Origin: Candidatus Kapaibacterium sp.
GTDB taxonomy: Bacteria; Bacteroidota; Ignavibacteria; Kapaibacteriales; UBA2268
DNA: 11,205 bases
Direction: 5' to 3'
Assembly: GCA_938038165.1 (NCBI GenBank)
Contig: CALHRB010000042.1
Location: 1 to 11,205 of the forward strand
The notes under the pieces are model-generated. The model did not search any database. It was given only the letters and a program-made list of their open reading frames with translations, and was not told the DNA's origin. Each line of letters begins with the position of its first letter. Positions within the stretch are counted from its first letter, which is position 1. This document shows positions 1 to 6,685 of this stretch, piece by piece. The translations under genes and the position numbers were made by a program.

Positions 1-520
1 TTTGTTTTAATGTTGATAAATATAAAAAAGCATCTTGGTTAATCCAGAGTGCATTAGAATTTTTTTCAGGCGAGGCAACAAGTTGTAATTTGTTGATTCT
101 GTCATTCAAATCAAATTTTTTTTGATCATAACGAGGTTCAATATTAATCAATTTAGGAAATATCCAAATCTGAAAAAGGCTCAGAATTTCATCTTTCGAA
201 GGATTTTTTTCAGAATGATAAATTCCACTACCAGCAGACATTATCTGGATTTCACCTTTTGCAAGAACCCCGCCCTTTCCTGTGCTGTCCCTGTGTTCCA
301 ATGAACCTTCCAATGGAATGGTTATTATTTCCATATTATCGTGTGGATGGGTATCAAAACCCATGTTTGGCAGTATTATATCATCGTTCAAAACTCTTAG
401 TTTGCCGAAATTCATCCTTTCAGGATTGTAATATCGGTTAAAACTGAAAGAATAATATGTTTTGAGCCAACCATAGTCATAACTTCCTCTGGTTTCAGCT
501 TTATATATTATTTTTTGCAT
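1..520 (-). CDS. Pirin family protein, YhaK type (C-terminal part beyond window)
   Basis: This is an open frame from an ATG at 520-518 running leftward off the window, giving the first 173 residues with no stop. Pirins are bicupin proteins of about 230-290 residues; some oxidise quercetin, others act as redox-linked regulators, and many have no known substrate. The N-terminal cupin has the family signature: THPHDNMEIITIPLEG at about residues 57-72, then LEHRDSTGKGG (74-84) and IMSAGSGIYHSEKNPS (93-108). The four metal ligands known from pirin (HxH, H, E) appear present as H58, H60, H102 and E104. The NQDAFLYL stretch near residue 160 matches the start of the second cupin. GGAAA lies 4 nt before the ATG as a weak ribosome binding site. 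The gene diverges from the tRNA. Family assignment is firm; the substrate cannot be told. Confidence 0.9.
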   Translation of the reverse strand, partial: MQKIIYKAETRGSYDYGWLKTYYSFSFNRYYNPERMNFGKLRVLNDDIILPNMGFDTHPHDNMEIITIPLEGSLEHRDSTGKGGVLAKGEIQIMSAGSGIYHSEKNPSKDEILSLFQIWIFPKLINIEPRYDQKKFDLNDRINKLQLVASPEKNSNALWINQDAFLYLSTLKQ

Positions 521-589
521 AATTTTCCAAAAAAAATATTAAAAAACGGATATGTAGATTAAGCATTTTTATGAAGAAATCAAGACAGT

Positions 590-620
590 TTTGTATTTAA
601 GGAAAAATGTGGTAATTTTG
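590..620 (+). promoter_or_regulatory. Bacteroidota-type promoter for tRNA-Pro
   Basis: TTTG at 590-593 and TAATTTTG at 613-620 are separated by 19 nt, matching the Bacteroidota housekeeping sigma pattern (-33 TTTG, -7 TAnnTTTG). The mature tRNA begins 6 nt after the -7 box, so transcription would start at or just before the tRNA 5' end and leave little or no leader to trim. The sites are seen; promoter activity is inferred. Confidence 0.65.
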
Positions 621-626
621 AATATT

Positions 627-704
627 CGGGGTGTAGCTCAGCCCGGCTAGAGCACTACGTTCGGGACGTAGGGGCCGGAGGTTCAAATCCTCTCACCCCG
701 ACCA
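627..704 (+). tRNA. tRNA-Pro (anticodon CGG)
   Basis: The sequence folds into a complete cloverleaf of 78 nt. The acceptor stem CGGGGTG/CACCCCG pairs over all 7 bp, the D stem is GCTC/GAGC, the anticodon stem CTACG/CGTAG encloses the loop TTCGGGA, and the T stem GGAGG/CCTCT encloses TTCAAAT. The loop puts CGG at positions 34-36, reading CCG proline codons, with G37 after it. The C1-G72 pair, A73 and anticodon arm resemble E. coli tRNA-Pro(CGG). The 3' CCA is encoded in the DNA. The gene ends 2 bp before the stop codon of the convergent ABC exporter, so there is no room for a terminator between them. Confidence 0.97.
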
Positions 705-706
705 AA

Positions 707-2560
707 TCACTTGTTAAATTGTATTTCATATAATTTCTTATATATACCTCCATATTCAATTAATTCTTTATGGGAACCAATTTCTACAATTTTGCCTTTG
801 TCAATCACAAAAATTTTGTCGCAATCAGAAATGGTTGAAAGGCGATGAGCAACGATTACTGCGGTTCTCGATCTCAAGGACTGGTTAATTGCTTCCTGAA
901 CGATCTTTTCTGATTCTGCATCAAGCGAAGAAGTAGCTTCATCGAAGACTAAGATATAAGGCTCTCGAAGAAGTGCGCGAGCAATAGCAATGCGTTGACG
1001 TTCGCCACCGGAGAGCATAATGCCTCTATCTCCAATTTTTGTATTGAAACCATTTGGCAGTTTCATAATAAAATCATAAGAATTTGAAATTTTTGCTACT
1101 TCTTTAATTTTTTCTTCACTGATGTCCTTCAGACCGAAAGTAATGTTATTTGCAATTGTGTCATTGAAGAGAATTGTTTCCTGAGATACAATACCAAAGA
1201 GAGACCTGTATTGCTGTAAATTCAGATACTTTATGTCTTTACCATCAATTAAAATTTTACCTTTAGTCGGGTCGTAAAACCTGATTAAAAGATCAAGTAT
1301 TGTGGATTTTCCGCTCCCACTTTGCCCGACAATAGCAATTTTGCTCCCCTTTTCAATTTCAATATTTACCCCTTCGAGCACAAGATTAGTGTTATAGGCA
1401 AAACTAACATTATCAAAAACAATTTCATTATTAAATTTTGTAATTTTATTTGTACCCGAGATTACTATCTGGGGATAGTCAAAAATTTCGAATACTCTCC
1501 CGGTGGCTACCGCTCCTCTTTGAAATTGAGAAATATTATGCAAAATAGTAGAAATTGGGGACATAATTGCAAACAAAGATGCTAAAAAGAGCATTAATTC
1601 ATCTCCGGGCAATTTTCCAGAAATCACCTTGGAACCGCCAACAAAAAAAACTACACTTAATGCAAGTATTGCGAAAATTTCATTGATTGATGGTATAAGA
1701 CTTATTATCTTATTATATTTTACTGATGATCGAACATATCTTGATGTCTGCACAAGAAATTTTTCATTTATTTTTTCCTCAGCATTATAGCCTTTGATGA
1801 TTCTTATTCCCGAAAGAGTTTCCTGCAGAACCGAGGTATAATCAGCCATAGCGGTTTGCATACGAGAGGCATATCTCCGTAAATATTTCATTCCGATTCT
1901 TATAAGAATAAGGCTGATGAAGCTAGTGCTGAAAGCTATCAGTGTTAATTCAGTTGAAACAGATAAAAGAAGAATCAGGAATAAAATAACCTGAATGCTC
2001 TCTCTGAGGAATCCATTAAAAACCGCAACAGTGGAACTGTTCAAGACTGCTACGTCATTTGTCAGGATTGACATAACATTTCCGCTTTGCCTTTTTACGA
2101 AAAATTCAATGGAGAGGGAAGTGATTTTTTTAAAAAGTTCATCTCGGATATGTTTTATAACGCCTTCTTCTAATTTAACACTTGCAATTGATGAGATATA
2201 CTTGAAAAAATTCTTTAATAAAAAAACAACAATTATAAAGAAGCAGAGATTGACTATTGTTGAATACATATCCTTGGGGTTGAGAATTAAATCCCTGATG
2301 AATTGAAAAAATAAATTCTTCAATGACTCTAAAGGATTTGCGGCTTGAACAGATTCTCTGCCGGTCATCAAATTTGAACCGGTAATAATTTCGATTATTG
2401 GTTTAATGACAGTTATGGAAACAGCAGTAAAGAATGAAAATATTATATTAAACAATATAGCAACAAAAAGAAGACCTGTAAAAGGCTTAACGAAAATCGT
2501 TATGCGTTTCAAAAGTCTAAACTGGTCCGAAGCCTTAAAATTTTTATCCGTATGATCCAA
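707..2560 (-). CDS. MsbA-like ABC exporter half-transporter (membrane domain fused to ATPase)
   Basis: A 617-residue protein with the usual length and order of a type IV ABC exporter half-transporter, expected to act as an inner-membrane dimer. The membrane domain (about 20-350) has roughly six hydrophobic segments, near 25-55, 103-125, 185-205, 206-222, 290-310 and 318-345. The ATPase domain (about 375-615) has Walker A GQSGSGKST at 412-420, Q-loop Q460, signature LSGGE at 516-520, Walker B ILVFDE ending in D540-E541, D-loop SSLD, and H-loop H572. All catalytic positions are intact, so the homodimer could hydrolyse ATP at both sites. The sequence resembles MsbA-type lipid exporters more than peptide or drug exporters, but substrate is not determinable. 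The start is a TTG at 2560-2558: an in-frame stop lies just upstream with no ATG between, and the next Met is residue 65, inside the membrane domain. No good Shine-Dalgarno is visible. It is divergent from the PAS-REC-LuxR gene. Confidence 0.92.
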   Translation of the reverse strand: MDHTDKNFKASDQFRLLKRITIFVKPFTGLLFVAILFNIIFSFFTAVSITVIKPIIEIITGSNLMTGRESVQAANPLESLKNLFFQFIRDLILNPKDMYSTIVNLCFFIIVVFLLKNFFKYISSIASVKLEEGVIKHIRDELFKKITSLSIEFFVKRQSGNVMSILTNDVAVLNSSTVAVFNGFLRESIQVILFLILLLSVSTELTLIAFSTSFISLILIRIGMKYLRRYASRMQTAMADYTSVLQETLSGIRIIKGYNAEEKINEKFLVQTSRYVRSSVKYNKIISLIPSINEIFAILALSVVFFVGGSKVISGKLPGDELMLFLASLFAIMSPISTILHNISQFQRGAVATGRVFEIFDYPQIVISGTNKITKFNNEIVFDNVSFAYNTNLVLEGVNIEIEKGSKIAIVGQSGSGKSTILDLLIRFYDPTKGKILIDGKDIKYLNLQQYRSLFGIVSQETILFNDTIANNITFGLKDISEEKIKEVAKISNSYDFIMKLPNGFNTKIGDRGIMLSGGERQRIAIARALLREPYILVFDEATSSLDAESEKIVQEAINQSLRSRTAVIVAHRLSTISDCDKIFVIDKGKIVEIGSHKELIEYGGIYKKLYEIQFNK

Positions 2561-2606
2561 TGAATTTATGAATTCTGATTTATTGCCGAATATTTATTCG
2601 TTACTT

Positions 2607-2627
2607 ATTATTTGTTTAACAAATAAT
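2607..2627. promoter_or_regulatory. 21-bp palindrome in divergent spacer, candidate operator
   Basis: Left arm ATTATTTGTT (2607-2616) and right arm AACAAATAAT (2618-2627) are perfect reverse complements around a single T. It lies in the 133-bp spacer between the ABC exporter and the PAS-REC-LuxR regulator, 47 bp from the exporter start and 66 bp from the regulator start. The position suits a dimeric regulator controlling one or both genes. There is no T-run beside it and the 1-nt centre cannot form an RNA loop, so a terminator is unlikely. The operator role is inferred. Confidence 0.5.
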
Positions 2628-2693
2628 TTTACGAACAATTAGCAAAATAAGTCATTTTGAGATTTTATCAAAAAACTAAGAATTGAGAATGAT

Positions 2694-4166
2694 ATGAAAA
2701 ACAGAAATATTGACAAAAATATCACAGAAAAGTTGCTTAATGACTTAATCGAAGGAATTATGATAATCAAAGCTAATCCTTTGAGAATTATTTATACCAA
2801 TGATTATATTGAACAAATTATAGGCTATAAATCCGATGAGCTTATTGGAAAAAACTCGAAAGAAATAAGTGAAATATTTTTCCCGGACGATAGAGATTTG
2901 CTACTGAAGAGGATTCAGGATAATATATCGAATAAACATGCTCCACAGAGGTATGAATTTAAGTGTATTGCAAAAGATGGCTCTTTAAGGTGGATTTATG
3001 CCTCTTCTAATTTCATTATTTACGAAAACGAGCCGGCAACTATGATGATTTTAGTTGATATCACGCAAAGAAAAGCAACTGAGGATTTGATTTATAATAA
3101 ATTGAAAAAATTTAAAGAGATATCCGAAAATCAAGCGGATTGGGTTTGGGAGATTGACCAAAATTTGAGATTTACTTTTTCGAGTCTTGGAATTAAAGAC
3201 ATACTTGGTTATAATCCTGAAGAAATATTAGGGAATACACTATTTGACTTTATGACACAGGAGGAGGCTCCTGTCAGATACAAGGAATTTATGGAAAGCT
3301 TTCGTCAGGCTTCGACAATTCGTAATTTTGATAGTTACTGTATTGATGCTCACGGGAAAAAAGTCCTTATTGAAACGAATGCTGTTCCATACTTTAATAC
3401 TGAAAATCAATTGATTGGATATAGAGGTATCAGCAGGGATATATCATCAAGGCAGAATTTGCTTATGGGACAAATGAGCTTGAATAAAAATAAAGTTCCA
3501 ATCGAAAAGCAATATAAGGTTTTAATTGCTGAAGACCATAACTTAACTGCAAAGTTGCTAAAAGTAATGCTATTGAATTCAATGATTGTTGATGTTGTTG
3601 GAGTTGTATCAAATGGAATGGATTTGTTCGAAAAACTAATGGAACAGAAAGCAGAAATATTATTACTTGACCTTGTAATGCCGGAATTCGACGGAATTCA
3701 CTCAATAGAAAAAATTGCTGAACAGTTTCCACGACTTAAAATGATTATTCTTTCGGCACACACAGAACCGTGGTTAATTCAAAAGGCACTAAGTTCCGGT
3801 GCTCTGGGGTATTTAACAAAATATGCTGATTCCGAAGAAGTGATTGAAGCAATCAAAACTGTTAGTCAAGGCAGGAATTATCTTTGCAAAACAACATTGA
3901 ATTCAATTACTAACAATTTTATTACAAATCTTGCACCTGATAGCAAGTTTATGAAGGTAAACATAAGTAAAAGTCTGACTGTTCGGGAGCAAGAAATACT
4001 TGATTTAATAGCAAAGGAATACACAACCCCCGAAATTGCTAAAATGCTTGCTATCAGCACAAGAACAGCCGAAACTCACAGAAAAAACATACTGAAAAAA
4101 CTCGGAACAAAAACCACAGCCGGCTTAATTAAAATTGCAATGGAAACTGGATTGCTGAAAATATGA
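2694..4166 (+). CDS. PAS-PAS-REC-LuxR response regulator, sensor domains on the regulator
   Basis: A 490-residue cytoplasmic transcription regulator with no membrane segment. Two PAS domains come first (about 10-126, ending VDITQRKATE, and about 134-252, ending GISRDISSRQ). A receiver domain follows (about 274-392), with acidic pocket E280/D281, phospho-acceptor D326 in LLLDLVMP, S354 and K376. Last is a LuxR/NarL helix-turn-helix (about 426-488; LTVREQEILDLIAKE, then TTPEIAKMLAISTRTAETHRKNILKKLG). There is no histidine kinase domain: after the second PAS the chain goes straight into the receiver. Ordinary NarL-type regulators are about 210 residues with the receiver first, so this is an unusual architecture in which PAS input could modulate phosphorylation, dimerisation or DNA binding. 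No kinase gene is adjacent; the nearest is at 6686. The gene is divergent from the ABC exporter and stops 1 bp from the convergent deoxyhypusine-synthase-like gene. The ATG start has only a weak GAG upstream. Confidence 0.93.
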   Translation: MKNRNIDKNITEKLLNDLIEGIMIIKANPLRIIYTNDYIEQIIGYKSDELIGKNSKEISEIFFPDDRDLLLKRIQDNISNKHAPQRYEFKCIAKDGSLRWIYASSNFIIYENEPATMMILVDITQRKATEDLIYNKLKKFKEISENQADWVWEIDQNLRFTFSSLGIKDILGYNPEEILGNTLFDFMTQEEAPVRYKEFMESFRQASTIRNFDSYCIDAHGKKVLIETNAVPYFNTENQLIGYRGISRDISSRQNLLMGQMSLNKNKVPIEKQYKVLIAEDHNLTAKLLKVMLLNSMIVDVVGVVSNGMDLFEKLMEQKAEILLLDLVMPEFDGIHSIEKIAEQFPRLKMIILSAHTEPWLIQKALSSGALGYLTKYADSEEVIEAIKTVSQGRNYLCKTTLNSITNNFITNLAPDSKFMKVNISKSLTVREQEILDLIAKEYTTPEIAKMLAISTRTAETHRKNILKKLGTKTTAGLIKIAMETGLLKI

Positions 4167-4167
4167 T

Positions 4168-5199
4168 TTATGACTTATTCAGCAAATCATTATATCGCTT
4201 TTCGGTGCGTTTTTCCCAGCCTTTTTTGTGATAGGCATAAGAAACAATTAAGGGCATAGCAATCGTGGCCTCGCTGAAAACCATTTGTTCATAAGTAGTT
4301 TCGACTTTACCCCATGAGCTTGCTTCTTTGAGTGTTGAACCGGAAAGTCCGCCATCCCGCTCGTCGGCAACGGTAATCTGAACGGCGTATTTGTGCATAT
4401 TTGCTTCTACACCAAGGACATCACAGGAAACAACAACATCCTGAGTGAAATTTTTTGGAACACCGCCGCCAACCATAAAAATTCCAGTCTCGCCTGCTGC
4501 TATCTTTATTTTTGTTAGCTCAAGAAAATCTTTTGCCGAATCAATTGAGACAATTTCTCCCTTTGAATAATATTGATGGTGAACTAACCCAAAACCAGCG
4601 GAACAATCCGAAAATGCGGGGACAAAAACGGGAACTCCCTTCTCGTAAGCAGTCCTTATAACAGAATCTTTGCCAATGTTGTTTATTACAAGCCAGCGAC
4701 CCATTTCCTGTATGAATTCACGCGAACTATAAGGGCGCGGTTCAAGGGAGTTTGCAATGTCGGCAACAGTCATATCGCAAACTCTTAGCTCCTCTTCGTC
4801 AATATAAGTATCATAAATTCTGTCAATCATTAATTCCCTTAATTCATTGTCATCAACAAATGGAGTGCCTTGGTAGTGCTTGAATCCAAGTGCTTCAAGA
4901 AAATCCTGATCAACTATGATGGCACCTGTGCTAACGATTGCATCAAGCATATTGTTTTCGATCATATCAATCACAATTTTTTTCAAACCTGCACTAAAAA
5001 GCGAACCAGCCAGAGTTAAAATGATGGAGCAGCTATCGTCCCTTAACATCATATCATAAATTTTAGATGCCCGATATAAATTTCTTGCCTGAAAAGCCGT
5101 TCTGCCCATAGCTTCGACAAGTTCAACCGTGTTCATCTTCTTTATGTCAATATGCTCAACTATTCTTTCAGGATTAAGATAATATTCTCTGTTTTGCAT
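4168..5199 (-). CDS. Deoxyhypusine synthase-like protein, probable polyamine-metabolism enzyme
   Basis: A 343-residue protein of the deoxyhypusine synthase family, close to full family length. These NAD-dependent enzymes transfer an aminobutyl group from spermidine via a catalytic lysine. Seen here: STGAIIVDQD (90-99), GETGIFMVGGGVPKNF (236-251, NAD region), and SSWGK with K298 matching the catalytic lysine K329 of human DHS. Aligned without gaps from YAVQI to SWGK against the human sequence as I recall it, D282, S286, E292 and W296 keep D313, S317, E323 and W327, but L285 replaces D316. In the GGG-V-P-K-N-F motif, N250 replaces H288. D316 and H288 contact spermidine or take part in catalysis in the human enzyme. 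Bacteria generally lack eIF5A, so the acceptor and perhaps the donor differ; homospermidine-type chemistry is one option. The start has a strong AAGGA (5209-5205) 5 nt before the ATG. Convergent, 1 bp, with the PAS-REC-LuxR gene. Confidence 0.9.
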   Translation of the reverse strand: MQNREYYLNPERIVEHIDIKKMNTVELVEAMGRTAFQARNLYRASKIYDMMLRDDSCSIILTLAGSLFSAGLKKIVIDMIENNMLDAIVSTGAIIVDQDFLEALGFKHYQGTPFVDDNELRELMIDRIYDTYIDEEELRVCDMTVADIANSLEPRPYSSREFIQEMGRWLVINNIGKDSVIRTAYEKGVPVFVPAFSDCSAGFGLVHHQYYSKGEIVSIDSAKDFLELTKIKIAAGETGIFMVGGGVPKNFTQDVVVSCDVLGVEANMHKYAVQITVADERDGGLSGSTLKEASSWGKVETTYEQMVFSEATIAMPLIVSYAYHKKGWEKRTEKRYNDLLNKS

Positions 5200-5225
5200 T
5201 TTTGTCCTTATATATTATAAAAAAA

Positions 5226-5257
5226 CAAAATTATCCAATATTTAATGATTTGACAAA
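5226..5257 (-). promoter_or_regulatory. Bacteroidota-type promoter for the deoxyhypusine synthase-like gene
   Basis: On the minus strand, TTTG (plus-strand CAAA at 5254-5257) is followed after exactly 20 nt by TAATTTTG (plus-strand CAAAATTA at 5226-5233). This matches the TTTG/TAnnTTTG pattern. The -7 box lies 26 bp before the ATG and is followed by the AAGGA ribosome binding site, leaving a short leader. The boxes are seen; activity is inferred. Confidence 0.6.
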
Positions 5258-5261
5258 TCAT
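5245..5261. promoter_or_regulatory. 17-bp palindrome over the -33 box, candidate operator
   Basis: ATGATTTG (5245-5252) and CAAATCAT (5254-5261) are perfect 8-bp reverse-complement arms around a single A. The right arm contains the -33 TTTG of the minus-strand promoter, so a protein bound here would block RNA polymerase on the deoxyhypusine-synthase-like gene. It also lies 57 bp before the TolC-family gene on the other strand. Arms and overlap are seen; regulation is inferred. Confidence 0.45.
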
Positions 5262-5318
5262 AATTGATATTCGTCTTTGAAATCGTTAATTTACATTTTT
5301 ATTTACTAATGAGATTAA

Positions 5319-6626
5319 ATGAAAAAATTCGCTCAGGTTTTATGTTTTATACTAATTTTCAACCCTTTATCCTCTCAACCAATTCTAAGAGTTGAAGATG
5401 CTGTAAAATTAGCTCTTAAAAATAATTTTTCTATTCAAATAAAGAAAAACGAAGCCGAAATTTCAAATAATAATTTCTCCTTGGGTAACTCAGGTTTTCT
5501 GCCAAGAATTGATTTGAGCGCTAACTATAACACAAGCGTTAATAATACTAATCTTGAGTTTTTCGATGGCAGAACTACCGAAAGAACAGGAGCCAAATCG
5601 GGTTCGATTAATACAGGTATGGCATTAAACTGGACTCTTTTCGATGGCTTTTCTATGTTTATTCACTATGAAAAATTATCTGAACTAAATGAACTTTCTA
5701 AATTATTACTTAAAGCCGAGATCGAATATGTTTTAACAAATCTTTATAAAATTTATTTCGGTATTGTAACCCAGAAATCTATTGTTATGCTTGCTGAAGA
5801 AAGTTTAAATATTTCTCGAGACCGTATGAATTTGATGAGATTAAAAGCAAGTGTGGGAGCAGCTTCGGAGCTTGAAGCGTTGCAATCAAATGTTGATTTT
5901 AATGAAGATTCATCAAATTATTTAAATCAGAAAGAAATATTAAAAAGCCTGAAAATTCAATTAAATAATATTTTAGCAAGAAATCCCGAAATTGAATTTG
6001 ACGTTGAAGACACAATACTTCTGGAATCAGACATAATCCAAAATATAAAATTCGACGATATAACAAACAAAAACACTTTAATTAAAATATCAGAAAAAAA
6101 CATCCTTTTGTCAGATTATGATTATAATCTTGTGAAATCTAATTTCTTGCCAACGATAAATTTTTATAGCAATCTTGGTTATCTTAATTCATATTCTGAT
6201 GCAGGAATACTAAAATCCAACACCCAAACAGGATACAGCTTTGGATTAAACCTCTCATATAACCTATTTAACGGCTTCATAAATTCAAATGAGCTGGAAA
6301 ATAAAAAAATCATTTCTATTAATAACCGACTAAATCATAAGCAGGTTATTGATAATATTCAGTCATCCTTTTTTGTTTATATGTCAAACTATAAAAATTA
6401 TAAGGAGTTAATCAATTTAGAAGAAATCAATCTTGCTGTGGCTCAGCAAAACCTGAATATAGCTATGGAAAGATTGAATCAAGGCGTTTACACACCTCTT
6501 GAATTCAGGGAAGCTCAGCATAGGTTTTTTCAGGCAAACAATAGGCTTATTAATGCTAAATACCAGACAAAACTAATTGAAACTGAATTAATGAAAATTT
6601 CTGGTAAATTAATTTTGGATTATTAA
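5319..6626 (+). CDS. TolC-family outer-membrane efflux protein
   Basis: A 435-residue protein of the outer membrane efflux (OEP/TolC) family, normal length for the Bacteroidota type. A Lys-Lys start and hydrophobic stretch to about residue 20 form a signal peptide, with cleavage likely near SSQ-P; no lipobox cysteine is present. The mature protein shows the internal duplication of TolC: the first half has VEDAVKLALKNN (25-36), SGFLPRIDLSANY (58-70) and the strand motif LNWTLFDGF (103-111). The second half has SNFLPTINFYSNLGY (274-288) and LSYNLFNGF (312-320). Long helices at about 125-220 and 340-430 include the final GVYTPLEFREAQHRFFQANN segment. Such trimers form the exit duct for an inner-membrane pump plus adaptor, but no adaptor or RND/MacB-like gene lies here, so its partner must be elsewhere. 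It starts 119 bp from the divergent enzyme gene. The kinase gene follows after 59 bp, so shared transcription is possible. Confidence 0.93.
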   Translation: MKKFAQVLCFILIFNPLSSQPILRVEDAVKLALKNNFSIQIKKNEAEISNNNFSLGNSGFLPRIDLSANYNTSVNNTNLEFFDGRTTERTGAKSGSINTGMALNWTLFDGFSMFIHYEKLSELNELSKLLLKAEIEYVLTNLYKIYFGIVTQKSIVMLAEESLNISRDRMNLMRLKASVGAASELEALQSNVDFNEDSSNYLNQKEILKSLKIQLNNILARNPEIEFDVEDTILLESDIIQNIKFDDITNKNTLIKISEKNILLSDYDYNLVKSNFLPTINFYSNLGYLNSYSDAGILKSNTQTGYSFGLNLSYNLFNGFINSNELENKKIISINNRLNHKQVIDNIQSSFFVYMSNYKNYKELINLEEINLAVAQQNLNIAMERLNQGVYTPLEFREAQHRFFQANNRLINAKYQTKLIETELMKISGKLILDY

Positions 6627-6685
6627 ATTTGTATCTAATTTATTATGTTACAATGTTTATCAGACCATAAATTCTATAAGGAAAA

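Noticed and set aside
122..441. Two overlapping 60-codon plus-strand frames
   Set aside because: They are antisense to the pirin reading frame, which has its complete metal-ligand signature.
1995..2306. 103-codon plus-strand frame
   Set aside because: Antisense to the membrane domain of the ABC exporter; no recognisable motif and no ribosome binding site.
6624..6631. TAAATTTG as promoter -7 box for the kinase gene
   Set aside because: No TTTG/TTG at 19-20 nt upstream and it overlaps the TolC-family stop codon; single boxes of this kind are expected by chance in AT-rich DNA.
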